From: Hymenobacter montanus
GTDB lineage: Bacteria; Bacteroidota; Bacteroidia; Cytophagales; Hymenobacteraceae
DNA length: 64,000 bases
Reading direction: 5' to 3'
Assembly: GCF_014699115.1 (NCBI RefSeq)
Contig: NZ_JACXAD010000007.1
Coordinates: 163,701 to 227,700 of the forward strand
The position numbers were made by a program, and so were the translations under genes. This document shows positions 43,471 to 52,498 of the stretch, piece by piece. The first letter of the stretch is position 1. Every line of letters starts with the position of its first letter. Under the pieces are notes generated by a model, which saw only the letters and a program-made list of their open reading frames with translations, was not told the origin of the DNA and searched no databases.

Positions 43471-45039
43471 ATGCAACAAACCACCATTCTCTGGGCCGAC
43501 GACGAAATCGACTTGCTCAAGCCCCATTTACTCTTTCTCAAAGAAAAAGGCTACGACGTAACGCCGGTAAACAGCGGCGCCGATGCCATCGAGCAAATTC
43601 AGGAGCAGAGCTACGACCTGGTGTTTCTTGACGAGAACATGCCCGGGCTCACCGGCTTGCAAACGCTCACCGAAATCAAAGCCATTCGCCCCACGGTGCC
43701 CGTGGTGATGATTACCAAGAGCGAGGAAGAGCACATCATGGAAGAAGCGATCGGCTCAAAGATTGCCGATTACCTCATCAAGCCCGTTAATCCCAGCCAG
43801 ATTCTGCTCTCCGTGAAAAAGGTGCTCGACAACAAGCGCCTGGTGAGCGAAAAAACCAATTCGGGCTACCAGCGCGACTTCCGCCAGCTGGGCATGCAGC
43901 TTTCCGACCGTCTCACGGCTGCCGAGTGGGCTGAGGTGTACAAGAAGCTCGTGTACTGGGAGCTGGAAATCAACGAGACCGAAGGCAAGAGCATGGCTGA
44001 GGTGTTCAACATGCAGAAGGATGAGGCCAACACGTACTTCGGCCGGTTCATCACCGAGAACTACGAAGACTGGGTGCGGGGCGACGACCGAGACGCCCCG
44101 CTTATGTCGCACCAGCTGTTCAAGGAGCGGGTATTCCCGACGCTGAAAGCCACCGGCGACACGCCCGTGTACTTCGTGCTGATCGACAACCTGCGCTACG
44201 ACCAGTGGAAGGTGCTCGAACCCATCATCAGCGAATTATTCACGGTGGATAGTGAGGAAATGTACTACGCCATTCTGCCCACCACCACGGCCTACGCGCG
44301 CAACGCCATTTTCTCGGGCATGATGCCCAGCGACATTCAAAAGAAATACCCCAACCTGTGGGTGAACGACGACGACGACGAGGGCAAAAACATGCACGAA
44401 GCGGAGTTCATGGAAATCAACTTCCAGAAGAACAACCAGAAGGTTAAGCACAGCTACAACAAGGTGACCAACCTGCAAGCGGGCAAGGATTTGCTGGGCA
44501 AGATGAGCAACCTGCACAATAACTACAAGTGCAACGTCATCGTCTATAACTTTGTCGACATGCTCTCGCACGCCCGGACCGACATGGCCATGATTCGGGA
44601 GCTGGCGGCCGACGAGTCGGCCTACCGCAGCATTACCCGCTCGTGGTTTCTGCACTCGCCGCTTTACGAAATGATGCAGCAGATTGCCGAGAAAAAGGGC
44701 AAGCTCATCATCACCACCGACCACGGTACCATCCGCTGTAAGCGCCCCTACAAGATTGTGGGCGACCGCAACACCAACACCAACCTGCGCTACAAGCACG
44801 GTAAAAACCTGGGCTTCGACGATTCACGCGACGTGTACGTGGTGCGTAAGCCGGAGAGCATTTTCCTGCCGCGGGAGAACGTGTCGACGGCCTACGTATT
44901 TACGATTGGCGATTATTTCTTCGCCTACCCCAACAACTACAATTACTACGTGAACTACTACAAGGACACGTTCCAGCACGGCGGTATCTCGCTCGAGGAA
45001 TGCATCATTCCCTACGTGACGCTGACGGCCAAAGGCTGA
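43471..45039 (+). CDS. porX: PorX: response regulator with PglZ domain (T9SS regulator)
   Basis: A 522-residue protein: REC domain (1-125) with acceptor Asp54 in LVFLDENMP and Lys in YLIKPVNPSQ, a helical linker, and a PglZ alkaline-phosphatase-fold domain (about 200-522) with YFVLIDNLRYDQW, LPTTTAYARNAIFSGM, NFVDMLSHARTD and ITTDHGTI. PorX works with the kinase PorY and sigma factor SigP to control type IX secretion genes, and the PglZ domain hydrolyses nucleotide second messengers in studied homologues. The metal-binding Asp, Thr and His residues are present. It links to the T9SS cargo at 11594-13003. Confidence 0.95.
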   Translation: MQQTTILWADDEIDLLKPHLLFLKEKGYDVTPVNSGADAIEQIQEQSYDLVFLDENMPGLTGLQTLTEIKAIRPTVPVVMITKSEEEHIMEEAIGSKIADYLIKPVNPSQILLSVKKVLDNKRLVSEKTNSGYQRDFRQLGMQLSDRLTAAEWAEVYKKLVYWELEINETEGKSMAEVFNMQKDEANTYFGRFITENYEDWVRGDDRDAPLMSHQLFKERVFPTLKATGDTPVYFVLIDNLRYDQWKVLEPIISELFTVDSEEMYYAILPTTTAYARNAIFSGMMPSDIQKKYPNLWVNDDDDEGKNMHEAEFMEINFQKNNQKVKHSYNKVTNLQAGKDLLGKMSNLHNNYKCNVIVYNFVDMLSHARTDMAMIRELAADESAYRSITRSWFLHSPLYEMMQQIAEKKGKLIITTDHGTIRCKRPYKIVGDRNTNTNLRYKHGKNLGFDDSRDVYVVRKPESIFLPRENVSTAYVFTIGDYFFAYPNNYNYYVNYYKDTFQHGGISLEECIIPYVTLTAKG

Positions 45040-45061
45040 GCGCAAAGTTCCGCGAAGTGAG

Positions 45062-45117
45062 AAAGGGGAGTCTCGCAAAGGTTGACGTTCTGCCAAGCTT
45101 TGCGAGACTTCCCTTTT
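45062..45117 (+). terminator. porX terminator
   Basis: AAAGGGGAGTCTCGCAAAG (45062-45080) pairs with CTTTGCGAGACTTCCCTTT (45098-45116), 18 of 19 positions, 17-nt loop, followed by TCTT. It begins 23 bp after the porX stop. Confidence 0.75.
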
Positions 45118-45143
45118 CTTACCTCCTCGATCTGGCCCCCAAC

Positions 45144-45315
45144 TGGCGCGGGTTTAGCGCAGCGTAACTCGTGCCGACCATCCGGGCGAGGCTGTGCCTC
45201 GCAATAGAACGAGCTAGTAGTACGGCACCTCACGCAAGCTTGCCGCTTTGTGGCAGGGGAGGCGCAGCCTCCCATCAAGGCTAGTCACGAGTTACGCTAC
45301 GCTAAACTCGCGCCA
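45144..45315. mobile_element. 172-bp MITE-like element
   Basis: Terminal inverted repeats of 30 bp (45144-45173 and 45286-45315, 28 of 30 matching) start TGGCGCGRGTTTAGCG and end TAACTCGTG. The inside carries smaller hairpins (GGCGAGGCTGTGCCTCGC, GGGAGGCGCAGCCTCCC) and no ORF. It sits between two terminators in the porX-aminotransferase gap. Confidence 0.7.
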
Positions 45316-45348
45316 GGTTGTCCAGTTGGATTGATCGGGGGTAAGCTT

Positions 45349-45408
45349 CCACAAAAAGCCCGTCGCGCAAAGTAGGAATCTTTACTTTGCGCGACGGGCT
45401 TTTTGTGG
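45349..45408. terminator. bidirectional terminator before the aminotransferase end
   Basis: A 26-bp exact stem: CCACAAAAAGCCCGTCGCGC and six following bases (45349-45374) pair with 45383-45408, 8-nt loop, A-run and T-run flanks. It ends 12 bp from the aminotransferase stop, so it serves that gene on the minus strand. Confidence 0.88.
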
Positions 45409-45420
45409 TGTGAAACCTCG

Positions 45421-46677
45421 CTATCGCAGCTTATCCAGTGCCGCCCGCAGTCGTGGCAAGGCGGCCTGAATGGATTCGACCGTCTCGGCCCCCACGGAGG
45501 CCCGGAACCACGGCGCCGAGCCGGGCGAGCCAAAGGCGCTGAAGGGCACCAGCGCCAGCTTGGCTTCGGAGATCAGGTAGGAGGTGAGCTCGGCCGTAGA
45601 GGCCAGCACCGTGCCATCGGGGGTAGTGCGGCCCAGCATGTCGATTTTGATCGTGAGGTAGATGGCCCCGGCTGGCGCCACGGCATCGACGGGGTAACCC
45701 TCGGTTTTGAGCGCTTGCAAGCCCGCGAAAAGAACCTCCAGGGAATGCTGCAAGCGGCTTTTCATGCTGCTCAGGTACTCGTCGACGGCCGCGGTTTCGG
45801 GAATAAAATGGGCCGTCGCAACCTGCTCGGCTTTGGGCGCCCAGGCCCCCATGTGGCCCAGGATGGATTTCATCTGGTTGATAATGGCCGCGGGGCCGAA
45901 GCCATAGCCCACGCGCACCCCCGTAGCGGCGAAGCACTTGGAAATGCCGTCGATGTAGATCACGTAGTCGCGCATTGCGGGGCGTAGGCTCACGGGGTCG
46001 TAATGTTGGGTTGCGCCGAAAGTGAGGAGCCAGTAAATCTGGTCGTAGAGCACGTAGAGGGGTTTTTCGTCGGGGCCCCGGCGCTTATTCTCGGCAATTA
46101 CCAGGTCGCAGATCTCTTCCAGGCCAGCGCGGGTAAACACCGTGCCCGTGGGGTTCAGCGGTGAGCACAGGGCCAGCAGCGTCGCGCCGGCCACGTGCGG
46201 AGCCAGGTCGGCCGCCGTGGGCATGAAGTTGTTTTCGGCCCGGGTGGGCACCGCCACGGGCGTGGCGCCGACGAGGTGGCAGTAGTGGTTGTTGTTCCAG
46301 CTGGGCAGCGGGAAAATTACCCGGTCGCCGGGGTCCACGAGGGCCCGGTAGGTAGCGTAGATGAGCGGGCGCGAGCCGCCGGCAATCAGCAAGTTATCGG
46401 GACTGTATTCCAGGCCCTGGCGGGTTTTCAGAAAGGCCGAAACCTGCTGGCGCAGCTCGCCCAGGCCGGCGGCGGGCGGGTAGTTCGTATGCCCGGCCTG
46501 GTAAGCCCGCGTGATGCCATCGTTCAGGCCCGCGGGAATGGGGAAAATCTTCGGGTCGAAATCGCCAATGGTCAGGTTGCAGATATTGGCGCCCTGGCGC
46601 ACCTGCTCGCTTACCTGGTTGCCAATACGAATGATTTCCGAGCCGCTCAGGCCGGCCGCCATTTTAGATACTTGCAT
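45421..46677 (-). CDS. PLP-dependent aminotransferase, class I/II
   Basis: A 418-residue fold-type I aminotransferase. The N-terminus reads ANICNLTIGDFDPKIFPIP, the middle has GGSRPLIYATYRALVDPGD, CSPLNPTGTVF (Asn that binds PLP), and the Schiff-base lysine in DGISKCFAATGVRVGY. The C-terminal part has FSAFGSPGSAPWFRASVG with the substrate-carboxylate Arg. Family members act on aspartate or other amino acids; the substrate cannot be fixed here. The start at 46677 (MQVSKMAAG) is preferred over one nine codons upstream. TACCTTCG, a weak -7 match, lies upstream. Confidence 0.92.
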   Translation of the reverse strand: MQVSKMAAGLSGSEIIRIGNQVSEQVRQGANICNLTIGDFDPKIFPIPAGLNDGITRAYQAGHTNYPPAAGLGELRQQVSAFLKTRQGLEYSPDNLLIAGGSRPLIYATYRALVDPGDRVIFPLPSWNNNHYCHLVGATPVAVPTRAENNFMPTAADLAPHVAGATLLALCSPLNPTGTVFTRAGLEEICDLVIAENKRRGPDEKPLYVLYDQIYWLLTFGATQHYDPVSLRPAMRDYVIYIDGISKCFAATGVRVGYGFGPAAIINQMKSILGHMGAWAPKAEQVATAHFIPETAAVDEYLSSMKSRLQHSLEVLFAGLQALKTEGYPVDAVAPAGAIYLTIKIDMLGRTTPDGTVLASTAELTSYLISEAKLALVPFSAFGSPGSAPWFRASVGAETVESIQAALPRLRAALDKLR

Positions 46678-46746
46678 GGAAAAAACGGGAATGAAACGCC
46701 GCAACGGCCCACGAAGGTATTTCAGCGCCGCCGAATCGGCCCGGTG

Positions 46747-49215
46747 CTAGCCCGCGCGGCGCTTCTCGTCTTCGGCGCCGCCCGCCCGGCGGCGCGTGGG
46801 GGCTACCTTCTGGTTGCCAAAGCGGTACGTGAAAGTCAGGGTAGCCACCCGCGAGTCGAAGCGCTGGTAGAAGCGCTCCTGGTAATTGTCGTAGGTCGAC
46901 GTCGCCCGCGTTTTCTGGGTGTAGAGGATGTCGGCTACGTTCAGCTTCACGTTGCCTTTGTTCTCCCACAGGCTCTTCGAAAGGCCGGCCGTTAGCTGGC
47001 CCTGCGGCCGCAGGTCAAAGAAGCCGTAAATCTGGCGCGACTGGTAGGTGCCCGTAAGGTCGGCCCCCCAGCCGTGGCCCAGGATGAACGTGCTGTTGGA
47101 GGTGAAGTTGAAGGCCGGCCGGCCTTTGTCGAGCGCCGTGCCCGCCAGGTTGCCAACGAAGCGGGCGTAGTACCCCACGACGTTGGTGTTGGTGCTCCAC
47201 CACTTAAAGGGTTCGAGCTGCGCGCTCAGGGTGAGGGTGTAGGTGTCCTGGCGGCTAAGGTTGATGTCGCGGGCCACCACAAAATTGCCTGGGCCGGGCG
47301 CGGGCTGCACGGCGTTGATGATGGGCTTATCGGTGATGGACCAGGCCAGCTCGGTGGTGAACTTCTGCTTAAAGGTGTGGCTCAGCTCCAGGTTGTAGCT
47401 GGTTTGGGGCAGCAGGTTGGGGTTACCCGAGCCGTAGGTGGTGGCGTCGATGTAGGCGCGGAAGGGGTTGAGCTGGTTGTAGGTGGGCCGGTCGATCCGA
47501 CGGCTCAGCGACACCGCCACCTCGTGGTTATCGCTGAGGCTGCGCTTGAGGCCCGCGCTGGGAAACAGCTGTACGTAGTGGCGCGGGGGAAATGGCTCGT
47601 CGCCTACTTCCTGGCTGCCCGTCGCGTTGGTTTGCTCGGCCCGCAGGCCGGCCGTGAGCGAGCCTTTGGCCAGGCTGTGGGTGAACGTGAAGTAAGCGGC
47701 GTTCACGTTCTCGTGGTAGCGGAAGTGGTTGGATTGATTGCGGTCGATGGTGGTTTGCTCGTTCTGGGTGATGGTAAAGAGCACGTTGTTATCCGAGCTT
47801 ACCAGGCTGGTTTTAAGCCCTGCTTCGAGCTTGGCCCGTTTCGAGAGGGGCTGGGTGTAATCAGCTTTGAACGACTGGATGGTGAGGGTGCCGCGCTGGT
47901 CGCCTTCGAGAATGACGGGCCCTTGCACGGGCAGATCGAACGCGGTGGTCAGGGTTTGCAAACGGGTGCTGCTGTAGCGGGCGTAGTCGGCATCCGCCGT
48001 CAGCTCCCGGGCGCCGAGCGAATCCGCGAAGACGTGCCGGAAGTTGAGGTTGGCCGCCGCGTTGGGAAAGCGCAGGTCCCGCTGGTTGGTGGCCTGGTAG
48101 CGGCGCACGGGCACGTCCGCAGCATCGGCTTGCACGGCGGCATTGGTGCCGTTTTGGGGTACGTGCACCGCTTGGCCGTTCACCGACAGCCCCACGGTGG
48201 TGCGCTCCGACACGCTGTAATCAAACCCGGCCTTGTAGGTGTGGGCATAATTACGAATGCCAATAAAGTTGTCCTGGTCGCTGCGCCCCACAATGCGCCC
48301 GCCTTCGAGAAAGTCGCGGTGGATGGTCAGCGCGTTGAACATTTCACGGTCGGCGTAGCCATAAGTGCCGAACGCGTTGATTTTACCGCGGCGATGGTTC
48401 AGCGTCAGGGTGGTGTTGTACTTGTTGTATTCCCCGCGGCCGTAGCTGACGCTCAGGTTGCCGTTGGTGCCCTGGCGTTGGTCTTTTTTGAGGTTGATGG
48501 CGATGATGCCGGCCCCGCCCTGGGCATCGTACTTGGCCGGCGGGTTGGTGATGAGCTCGATGTTCTTGAGCTGGTCGGCCGGTAAGTTGCGCAGGTAGTC
48601 GGCCAGCTCGGTCCCCGTCATAGCCACGCGCTTGCCGTCGATGAGCACCAGCACCCCCTGGCGGCCCTTCAAATTCAGCGCGTCGCCCGCGCCGACCGTC
48701 ACGCCCGGCGAGCGGGTGAGCACGTCGAGCGTGGTGGAGCCGGCCGAGAGGGGGCTATCTTCCACGTTCACGATGGTGCGGTCGGCCTGCCGCTCAAACA
48801 GGGGCTTGCGGGCCGTCACGGTCACTTCCTTCAGGGCCGTGGCCGCGCTGGCCTGTAAGGCAATAGCAGGCAGCGTCAGGCCCGCCGCCGGCAAGTCGAA
48901 TGGGGCGCTCCAGTACCGCTCAAAGCCTACCTGCGCGGCCGAAACCCGGTACCGGGCCCCACTGGGGGCTTCTATTTGGAAGTGGCCCTGGCCGTCGCTA
49001 AACTCGGTTTTTATCACCGTCGAATCGGCGGCCCGGTGCAGGGTAACGGTAGCAAACTCGACCGGCGCGCCCGTGGCGCTTGCTACCGTTCCCGTAAGTG
49101 CCGCCCGCGACTGGGCGGCCGCGGAACCAGTAGAAATCACCCAGCCAGCCAGCGTAAGTAGAAAGAAGAAAGAGCCCCCAGGGCCATGCAGAGAAAAGGT
49201 GCGGGACATAATCAT
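46747..49215 (-). CDS. TonB-dependent-type outer-membrane beta-barrel protein (1)
   Basis: An 822-residue outer-membrane protein: signal peptide (to about residue 35, SAAAQ), a carboxypeptidase-regulatory-like beta domain (38-120), a plug domain with VTVTARKPLFERQADRTIVN, GVLVLIDGKRVAMTG and IELITNPPAKYDAQG, and a C-terminal barrel of the OMP_b-brl_3 type. The extreme C-terminus is basic and Gly-rich (RRAGGAEDEKRRAG) after the final barrel strand TFTYRFGNQKV. The next gene upstream is a close paralogue, 66 bp away. No SusD partner is present, so glycan import is not implied; metal or peptide uptake is possible. Substrate unknown. Confidence 0.9.
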   Translation of the reverse strand: MIMSRTFSLHGPGGSFFFLLTLAGWVISTGSAAAQSRAALTGTVASATGAPVEFATVTLHRAADSTVIKTEFSDGQGHFQIEAPSGARYRVSAAQVGFERYWSAPFDLPAAGLTLPAIALQASAATALKEVTVTARKPLFERQADRTIVNVEDSPLSAGSTTLDVLTRSPGVTVGAGDALNLKGRQGVLVLIDGKRVAMTGTELADYLRNLPADQLKNIELITNPPAKYDAQGGAGIIAINLKKDQRQGTNGNLSVSYGRGEYNKYNTTLTLNHRRGKINAFGTYGYADREMFNALTIHRDFLEGGRIVGRSDQDNFIGIRNYAHTYKAGFDYSVSERTTVGLSVNGQAVHVPQNGTNAAVQADAADVPVRRYQATNQRDLRFPNAAANLNFRHVFADSLGARELTADADYARYSSTRLQTLTTAFDLPVQGPVILEGDQRGTLTIQSFKADYTQPLSKRAKLEAGLKTSLVSSDNNVLFTITQNEQTTIDRNQSNHFRYHENVNAAYFTFTHSLAKGSLTAGLRAEQTNATGSQEVGDEPFPPRHYVQLFPSAGLKRSLSDNHEVAVSLSRRIDRPTYNQLNPFRAYIDATTYGSGNPNLLPQTSYNLELSHTFKQKFTTELAWSITDKPIINAVQPAPGPGNFVVARDINLSRQDTYTLTLSAQLEPFKWWSTNTNVVGYYARFVGNLAGTALDKGRPAFNFTSNSTFILGHGWGADLTGTYQSRQIYGFFDLRPQGQLTAGLSKSLWENKGNVKLNVADILYTQKTRATSTYDNYQERFYQRFDSRVATLTFTYRFGNQKVAPTRRRAGGAEDEKRRAG

Positions 49216-49281
49216 TAGCGCTTAAGTTGGGCTAATGACTATTGGCGTTTGCCGCCGTTGCATCGGAAGCAGTTAGGGGGC

Positions 49282-51753
49282 TCACTGCCCGGCGGCGCGG
49301 CGCAGCTCGTCGTCGGCCCCGGCGGCGCGCTTGCGGGCGGCGGCAACCTTGCTGTTACCGAAACGATAGGTAAAAGCCGCCGTGACCACCCGGTTGTCCA
49401 GGCCCCGGTAAAAAGTCTCCGTAAAGTTGTCGTACGTAGAGGTGGCGCGGATGGGCGTGGTGTAAAAAATATCGGCTACGTTCACTCGCAAGGTGCCCTG
49501 CTTGCCCCAGACGTTTTTTTGCAGGCCCGCCGCCACCTGCCCGCGCGCCTGCGTAAGCTGGAAGCCTTCAACCTCCCGCGACTCGTACAGGCCATTCAAA
49601 TCTGCCGACCAGCCGTTCGGCAGGGTGAAGCTACTGTTGGCCGTCAGGTTGCAGGCGGCCCGGCCCCGGTTAAGGTTCGTGCCGACCAGGTTGCCCACGT
49701 ATTGACTGTAGTAAAACACGCCGTTGGCGTACAGCGTCCACCATTTGGTGAGTTCCAGGGGAGCCGTCAGGGTAAGAGAGTAGAAGTGCTGGGTGGTCAG
49801 GTTCACGGTGCGGTTGACCACCAATCGGCCCCCATCCGGCGAAGGCTGCACCACCAATACCAAGGGCTGGCTGGTGCGGGCGTAGCTGAGCGCCGTGCTG
49901 AATTTCTGGCGATACGTATGCGTCAATTCAACATTATAGCTGGTTTGGGCCACCAGATCGCGGTTGCCGGCGCTGTACGAAGTGGCGTCGAGGTAGGACC
50001 GCAGCGGGTTCAGCTGCGCATAGCTGGGCCGGTCGATGCGGCGGGCCACCGCCAAAGCCAAGGCGTGCCGCGCGTTGAGCGTGCGCCCCACGGTGGCACT
50101 GGGGAAAAGCTGAAGGTAGTGCCGGGTCCGGGAGTCTTCGCCCGATAAATCGGCCCGGGTGTTGGTTTGCTCGGCGCGCAGGCCCGCTTGCAGCGTCATG
50201 CCGGGGGCCGTGCCGCGTAGGTTGACGTAGGCGGCATTCACGTTTTCACGGTAGCTAAACTGACTGGACAGCAAGGGGTCGAACACGGCGGGGCCGCCCG
50301 CCGACCGATAGAAGGCCACGTTGTTGTCGGATGTAACCTGAGTTACTTTCACCCCGGTTTCCAACCGAGCCCGGTGGGGCAGGGGCCAGCTGAAATCCGC
50401 CTTCAACGCGCCGATGCTGAGCTTGCTGCGCTGGTCGCCGCTGAGCAGGGTGGCGGGCCGGGCCGGCTCGTGGTAATAGGTGTTCAGCGCCAGCAAGCGG
50501 GTGGTGTGGTAGCGGGCGTAGTCGGCATCAAACGTCAGGGAGGGGGCCGTGGCCGAATCGGCAAAGGTGTGGCGCAGATTCAGGTTGACGGCCCCGTTCG
50601 GCCGGTCGATGTCCGAGGCGGCCGTGCCGGTGTAGTGGTCGGTGCGCTCCCCATTGGCGCCAAAGAATTGCGTGTCGTTCGTGTTGTCGGCATCGGTCTG
50701 GCTCGCCAGGCCCGTCAGTGCCACGCCCACGAGGGTGCGCTTCGAGAGCGCGATATCGAGCCCCAGCTTGCCACTGTGCGAGAGCAGGTGCGAAAGCTGC
50801 TTATTGGCCAGCACGCTGCGGCTCTCGGGCAATTGCGGGGTGGCAAAATAGCGCCGGTTGAAATCGAGCCGCACGAAGCCCCGCCGGTCGGTATAGGCGT
50901 AGTTGCCGTAGGCATTAACCTTCTTGTGGCGGTGGTTGAGCGCGAATCCGCCGGTGAATTTGCCGTATTCTCCGCGGCCGTAGCTGGCATTGACACTGCC
51001 GTTGGTGCCCTGGCGCTGGTCTTTTTTAAGGTTGATGGCGATGACGCCCGCGCCCCCCTGGGCATCGTACTGGGCGGGCGGGTTGGTAATCAGCTCGATG
51101 CTTTGCAGCTGCTCGGCGGGCAGGGCGCGCAGGTAGTCGGCCAGCTCAGAGCCGGTCATGGGCTGGCGCTTGCCGTCGATGACGACGAGCAGGCCCTGCC
51201 GGCCGCGTAGGCTCAGGTTGTCGCTGGCATCTACGGTTACGCCGGGCGAGCGGCCCAGCACGTCCAGGGTCGTGGTCCCGGCCGAGAGGGGGCTGTCGGC
51301 CACATTCACGACGGTGCGATCGGCCTGCCGCTCAAACAGCGGCTTGCGGGCCTTCACGGTCACCTCCTTCAGGGCCGTGGCCGCACTGGCGGTCAGGGTT
51401 ACGGTCGGCAACGTCATTCCCGCCGTGGGCAGCTCGAACACCGGGCTCCAGTACCGTTCGAAGCCGACCTGCGCCACCGACACCCGGTAGCGCCCGCCCG
51501 CGGCCCCATCCAGCTGAAAAGCACCGCGCGGGTCGCTAAACTCCGTTTTTACCACCACTGAGTCGGCCGCGCGGTGCAGCGTGACGGTTGCAAACTCAAC
51601 CGCGGCTCCCGACGGGCTGGTCACGGTGCCGCTCACGGCGGCGCGCCCTTGCGCGAGGGTCAGCAACGGGGTAGTTAGCCAGAGACTTAGCAGCAGCAAT
51701 CGTACGAAGGGGGTAGGCACGAAGCCGAGCCGAGTGACGACAAAGTAGGGCAT
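49282..51753 (-). CDS. TonB-dependent-type outer-membrane beta-barrel protein (2)
   Basis: An 823-residue paralogue of the adjacent gene, with the same layout: signal peptide (to about residue 35, TLAQG), regulatory-like beta domain with EFATVTLHRAADS, plug with VTVKARKPLFERQADRTVVN and LLVVIDGKRQPMTG, OMP_b-brl_3 barrel ending AAFTYRFGNSKV and a basic tail (RKRAAGADDELRRAAGQ). The plug is nearly identical between the two while the barrel loops differ, as expected after tandem duplication with diverging ligand specificity. Head of the pair on the minus strand. A 214-bp spacer separates it from the divergent tsaE. Confidence 0.9.
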   Translation of the reverse strand: MPYFVVTRLGFVPTPFVRLLLLSLWLTTPLLTLAQGRAAVSGTVTSPSGAAVEFATVTLHRAADSVVVKTEFSDPRGAFQLDGAAGGRYRVSVAQVGFERYWSPVFELPTAGMTLPTVTLTASAATALKEVTVKARKPLFERQADRTVVNVADSPLSAGTTTLDVLGRSPGVTVDASDNLSLRGRQGLLVVIDGKRQPMTGSELADYLRALPAEQLQSIELITNPPAQYDAQGGAGVIAINLKKDQRQGTNGSVNASYGRGEYGKFTGGFALNHRHKKVNAYGNYAYTDRRGFVRLDFNRRYFATPQLPESRSVLANKQLSHLLSHSGKLGLDIALSKRTLVGVALTGLASQTDADNTNDTQFFGANGERTDHYTGTAASDIDRPNGAVNLNLRHTFADSATAPSLTFDADYARYHTTRLLALNTYYHEPARPATLLSGDQRSKLSIGALKADFSWPLPHRARLETGVKVTQVTSDNNVAFYRSAGGPAVFDPLLSSQFSYRENVNAAYVNLRGTAPGMTLQAGLRAEQTNTRADLSGEDSRTRHYLQLFPSATVGRTLNARHALALAVARRIDRPSYAQLNPLRSYLDATSYSAGNRDLVAQTSYNVELTHTYRQKFSTALSYARTSQPLVLVVQPSPDGGRLVVNRTVNLTTQHFYSLTLTAPLELTKWWTLYANGVFYYSQYVGNLVGTNLNRGRAACNLTANSSFTLPNGWSADLNGLYESREVEGFQLTQARGQVAAGLQKNVWGKQGTLRVNVADIFYTTPIRATSTYDNFTETFYRGLDNRVVTAAFTYRFGNSKVAAARKRAAGADDELRRAAGQ

Positions 51754-51967
51754 GTAACAGGGACTGGGTAGAAATCAAACCATCTTATGCACTGGTCCGC
51801 GCCAACCGCTGGGCGAGTGGAGCGCGCCGGGGTCATAGGGGTAAAAAAGCGTACAGTGTTTTAGTTGAGCACGTTAGCCAACATGATAGGCCGTAAAGGT
51901 GGGGCAAAAGCCCGGATTATCCAAAAAAAGGAATATGCTTTTGCGGGGCAGCCGGTAATTTCGCGTC

Positions 51968-52405
51968 ATGTTTCCCCTAACCATCTCCGTACCCACCCTA
52001 GCCGATTTGCCCGCCGCGGCCACCCAGTTGCAGGGTGCCCTGGCTGCTTCAGGATGCCGGGTGGTGGCGTTCGAGGGCGAGATGGGCGCGGGCAAAACCA
52101 CCCTCATCCGGGCCTTGGCCGCAGGGCTGGGCGTCGCCGACGAGGTGAGCAGCCCCACTTTTGCCCTGGTCAACGAGTACCGCGACGCTCGCAACCAGCC
52201 GGTGTATCACTTCGACTTTTACCGCATCGACTCAGTTGCGGAAGCCGAGCGCATGGGGGCCGCCGAGTACTTCGATTCGGGGTATCTTTGCTTGGTGGAA
52301 TGGCCCGCCCGCGTGGCGGCGCTGTTGCCCGGGCCCCGACTGGAAGTGCGCATCGAAGTACTGAACGCCGAAGCCCGGGAGATTGAATTAAAAATTAAAA
52401 ATTGA
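51968..52405 (+). CDS. tsaE: tRNA threonylcarbamoyladenosine ATPase TsaE
   Basis: A 145-residue P-loop protein needed for t6A37 modification of ANN-decoding tRNAs, acting with TsaB and TsaD. Walker A GEMGAGKTT is at 37-45, followed by SSPTFALVNEY, HFDFYRID and LVEWPARV. A -7-like TAATTTCG (51956-51963) ends 4 bp before the ATG. The last residues (IELKIKN and stop) are encoded by the AT-rich intergenic repeat that begins here, so the repeat has replaced the native end. It precedes ald, as in other Bacteroidota. Confidence 0.94.
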   Translation: MFPLTISVPTLADLPAAATQLQGALAASGCRVVAFEGEMGAGKTTLIRALAAGLGVADEVSSPTFALVNEYRDARNQPVYHFDFYRIDSVAEAERMGAAEYFDSGYLCLVEWPARVAALLPGPRLEVRIEVLNAEAREIELKIKN

Positions 52406-52489
52406 GAATTAAAAATTATTAATCGATATGTTATTGATGATATAATTGCTTTCTATTTTTTAATTTTTAATTCTCAATTTTTAATTTTT
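52390..52489. repeat. AT-rich inverted repeat between tsaE and ald
   Basis: A 29-bp exact inverted pair: 52390-52418 (AAAAATTAAAAATTGAGAAT and nine more bases) and 52461-52489, with a 42-bp loop. The left arm encodes the C-terminus and stop of tsaE; the right arm ends 10 bp before the ald start. Confidence 0.85.
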
Positions 52490-52498
52490 GATTTATTT

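Noticed and set aside
47074..48585. 503-codon plus-strand frame antisense to the first receptor
   Set aside because: Gly/Val-rich antisense shadow without recognisable domains.
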